Shown: positions 4,667 to 5,419 of the stretch, piece after piece
How positions within the stretch are numbered: the stretch's first letter is position 1
Layout: each line of letters begins with the position of its first letter
The notes under the pieces: model-generated
What the model saw: only the letters and a program-made list of their open reading frames with translations
What the model was told of the DNA's origin: nothing
The model's database searches: none
NCBI GenBank assembly: GCA_021797415.1
Contig: JAJZZT010000481.1
Location: 1-5,419, forward strand
Direction of reading: 5' to 3'
Origin: Bacillota bacterium
Lineage (GTDB): Bacteria; Bacillota; Bacilli; Alicyclobacillales; SLC66
Length of the DNA stretch: 5,419 nucleotides
Translations under genes and position numbers: made by a program

Positions 4667-5404
4667 CTAATCATCGCGAAACAGCTCGCGCAGCATCGAC
4701 GCGGGAGAATTCAGGAATCTCCTTGTGATGGCCACATGCGGGGTGTCCTCATAGCGGACAGGCCGAATGGAACCAGCGTCAAAATCAAAGAGCGCGGCGT
4801 CCGGATACCCCATGAGGATCGGCGAATGCGTCGCGACAATGAACTGGGACCGCCCCGTCCGCTCATGGTCGCGCAGGATGCGCAGCAGGGCCAGTTGCCT
4901 CATCGGCGAGAGGGCCGCCTCGGGTTCGTCCAGCAGGTACAGGGCGGGCCGGCGGCTGGACAGCCGCCTGGAAAAAAGGCTGAGAAACGATTCGCCGTGC
5001 GATTGCTCGTGCAGGGATTTCCCGCCATACGCCCGGTAGGCGTCGCCAGCAAAAGGTTCCTTCGCCACCTCGTCAATATAGCTCGCAAAGTTGAAAAAAC
5101 TCTCCGCGCGAAAAAAGAATCCTTCGGTCACTTTTGGCAGCCAGCTCAGTTTGAGGTGATCCCACAATTCCGATTCCGTCTGCGCGGTGGAAAACCGGTT
5201 CCCCTTGGATCCGCCTTCCGGGTTAAATCCCGCCTGGATCGCCAGGGCCTCCAGCAGGGTGGACTTGCCTGTCCCGTTCTCCCCCACGAAAAATGTGATG
5301 AAACGGTTGAAATCCAGGGAGTCGATGCCCTGAAAAGCCGGCAGGTCAAACGGGTACGCCGGCTTTTGCGGCCAATCGAACAAACGGACTTCACGCAGAA
5401 ACAC
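4667..5404 (-). CDS. Stand-alone AAA family ATPase (ABC-type, COG3910-like)
   Basis: A soluble 245-residue ATPase. It carries all the motifs of an ABC/SMC-type nucleotide-binding domain: Walker A GENGTGKST (41-49), a signature-like SHGES (135-139), Walker B LYLLDEP with the catalytic Glu (155-161), a D-loop-like ALSP (164-167) and the H-loop His193 in ATHSP. There are no membrane segments, coiled-coil arms or added nuclease (TOPRIM) domain, so it is not a RecF/OLD-type enzyme. The length and the N-terminal FLREV-x-L start fit the predicted-ATPase group COG3910, whose role is poorly known. The start is GTG 5404: an in-frame TGA at 5419-5417 closes the frame upstream, and AGAGGG lies 7 nt before the GTG, so the gene is complete. 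Its promoter lies outside the window. Related AAA proteins occur in defence systems, but no partner effector is visible here, so I do not claim that role. Confidence 0.9.
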   Translation of the reverse strand: MFLREVRLFDWPQKPAYPFDLPAFQGIDSLDFNRFITFFVGENGTGKSTLLEALAIQAGFNPEGGSKGNRFSTAQTESELWDHLKLSWLPKVTEGFFFRAESFFNFASYIDEVAKEPFAGDAYRAYGGKSLHEQSHGESFLSLFSRRLSSRRPALYLLDEPEAALSPMRQLALLRILRDHERTGRSQFIVATHSPILMGYPDAALFDFDAGSIRPVRYEDTPHVAITRRFLNSPASMLRELFRDD

Positions 5405-5419
5405 GGAATCACCCTCTCA

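Overview
The window looks like chromosomal DNA of a Gram-positive bacterium (Bacillota, possibly an Alicyclobacillus- or Kyrpidia-like lineage). The grounds are strong purine-rich Shine-Dalgarno sites 5-8 nt before the starts, several GTG starts, sigma-A-type TTGACA/TATAAT-like promoters, and an AraR-like regulator with a GntR DNA-binding domain and a LacI-type sensor. The lineage is an inference; nothing here fixes the species. Every gene I accept is on the minus strand, so transcription runs from the right edge to the left.

Right part (5404 to 3535). A stand-alone ABC-type AAA ATPase (5404-4667) is followed, after a promoter at 4535-4507, by a two-gene unit of small exported proteins. The first (from 4471) has a signal peptide and a Pro/Ser/Ala-rich tail. 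It is interrupted by a single in-frame TAG at 4192-4190, after which the same frame stays open for 64 codons. The second (3939-3535) is a membrane-anchored protein of unknown function, perhaps NTF2-like. The 131 bases between the ATPase stop and the promoter (4536-4666) hold no gene and no convincing terminator.

Middle (3534 to 3223). This gene-free stretch is dense in control sequence. It holds four phased TTTAC boxes, a 15-bp tandem repeat (7 full copies plus 9 bp), a sigma-A promoter (TTGACG-N18-TATGAT) starting 5 bp after the array, and a perfect 14-bp palindrome across the expected transcription start. Most repeat copies carry the 7-mer TTTGTGC, which is also one arm of the palindrome.

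Left part (3223 to 248). A compact sugar operon: AraR/GntR-type regulator, L-rhamnose mutarotase (RhaM family), and a Cys-type sulfatase without a signal peptide. A perfect 15-bp hairpin separates the last two. The simplest reading is that the regulator represses its own operon until a sugar ligand binds, the sulfatase removes sulfate from an imported sulfated sugar (probably a deoxy sugar such as rhamnose), and the mutarotase interconverts the anomers of the freed sugar. No transporter, isomerase, kinase, aldolase or sulfatase-maturation enzyme lies in the window.

Left edge (247 to 1). After the sulfatase there is a short decayed stretch resembling the C-terminus of an N-acetylmuramoyl-L-alanine amidase, then a good ribosome binding site leading straight into what looks like the end of an IS21-family insertion sequence. 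The operon or its old neighbour may therefore have been cut off here by a mobile element.
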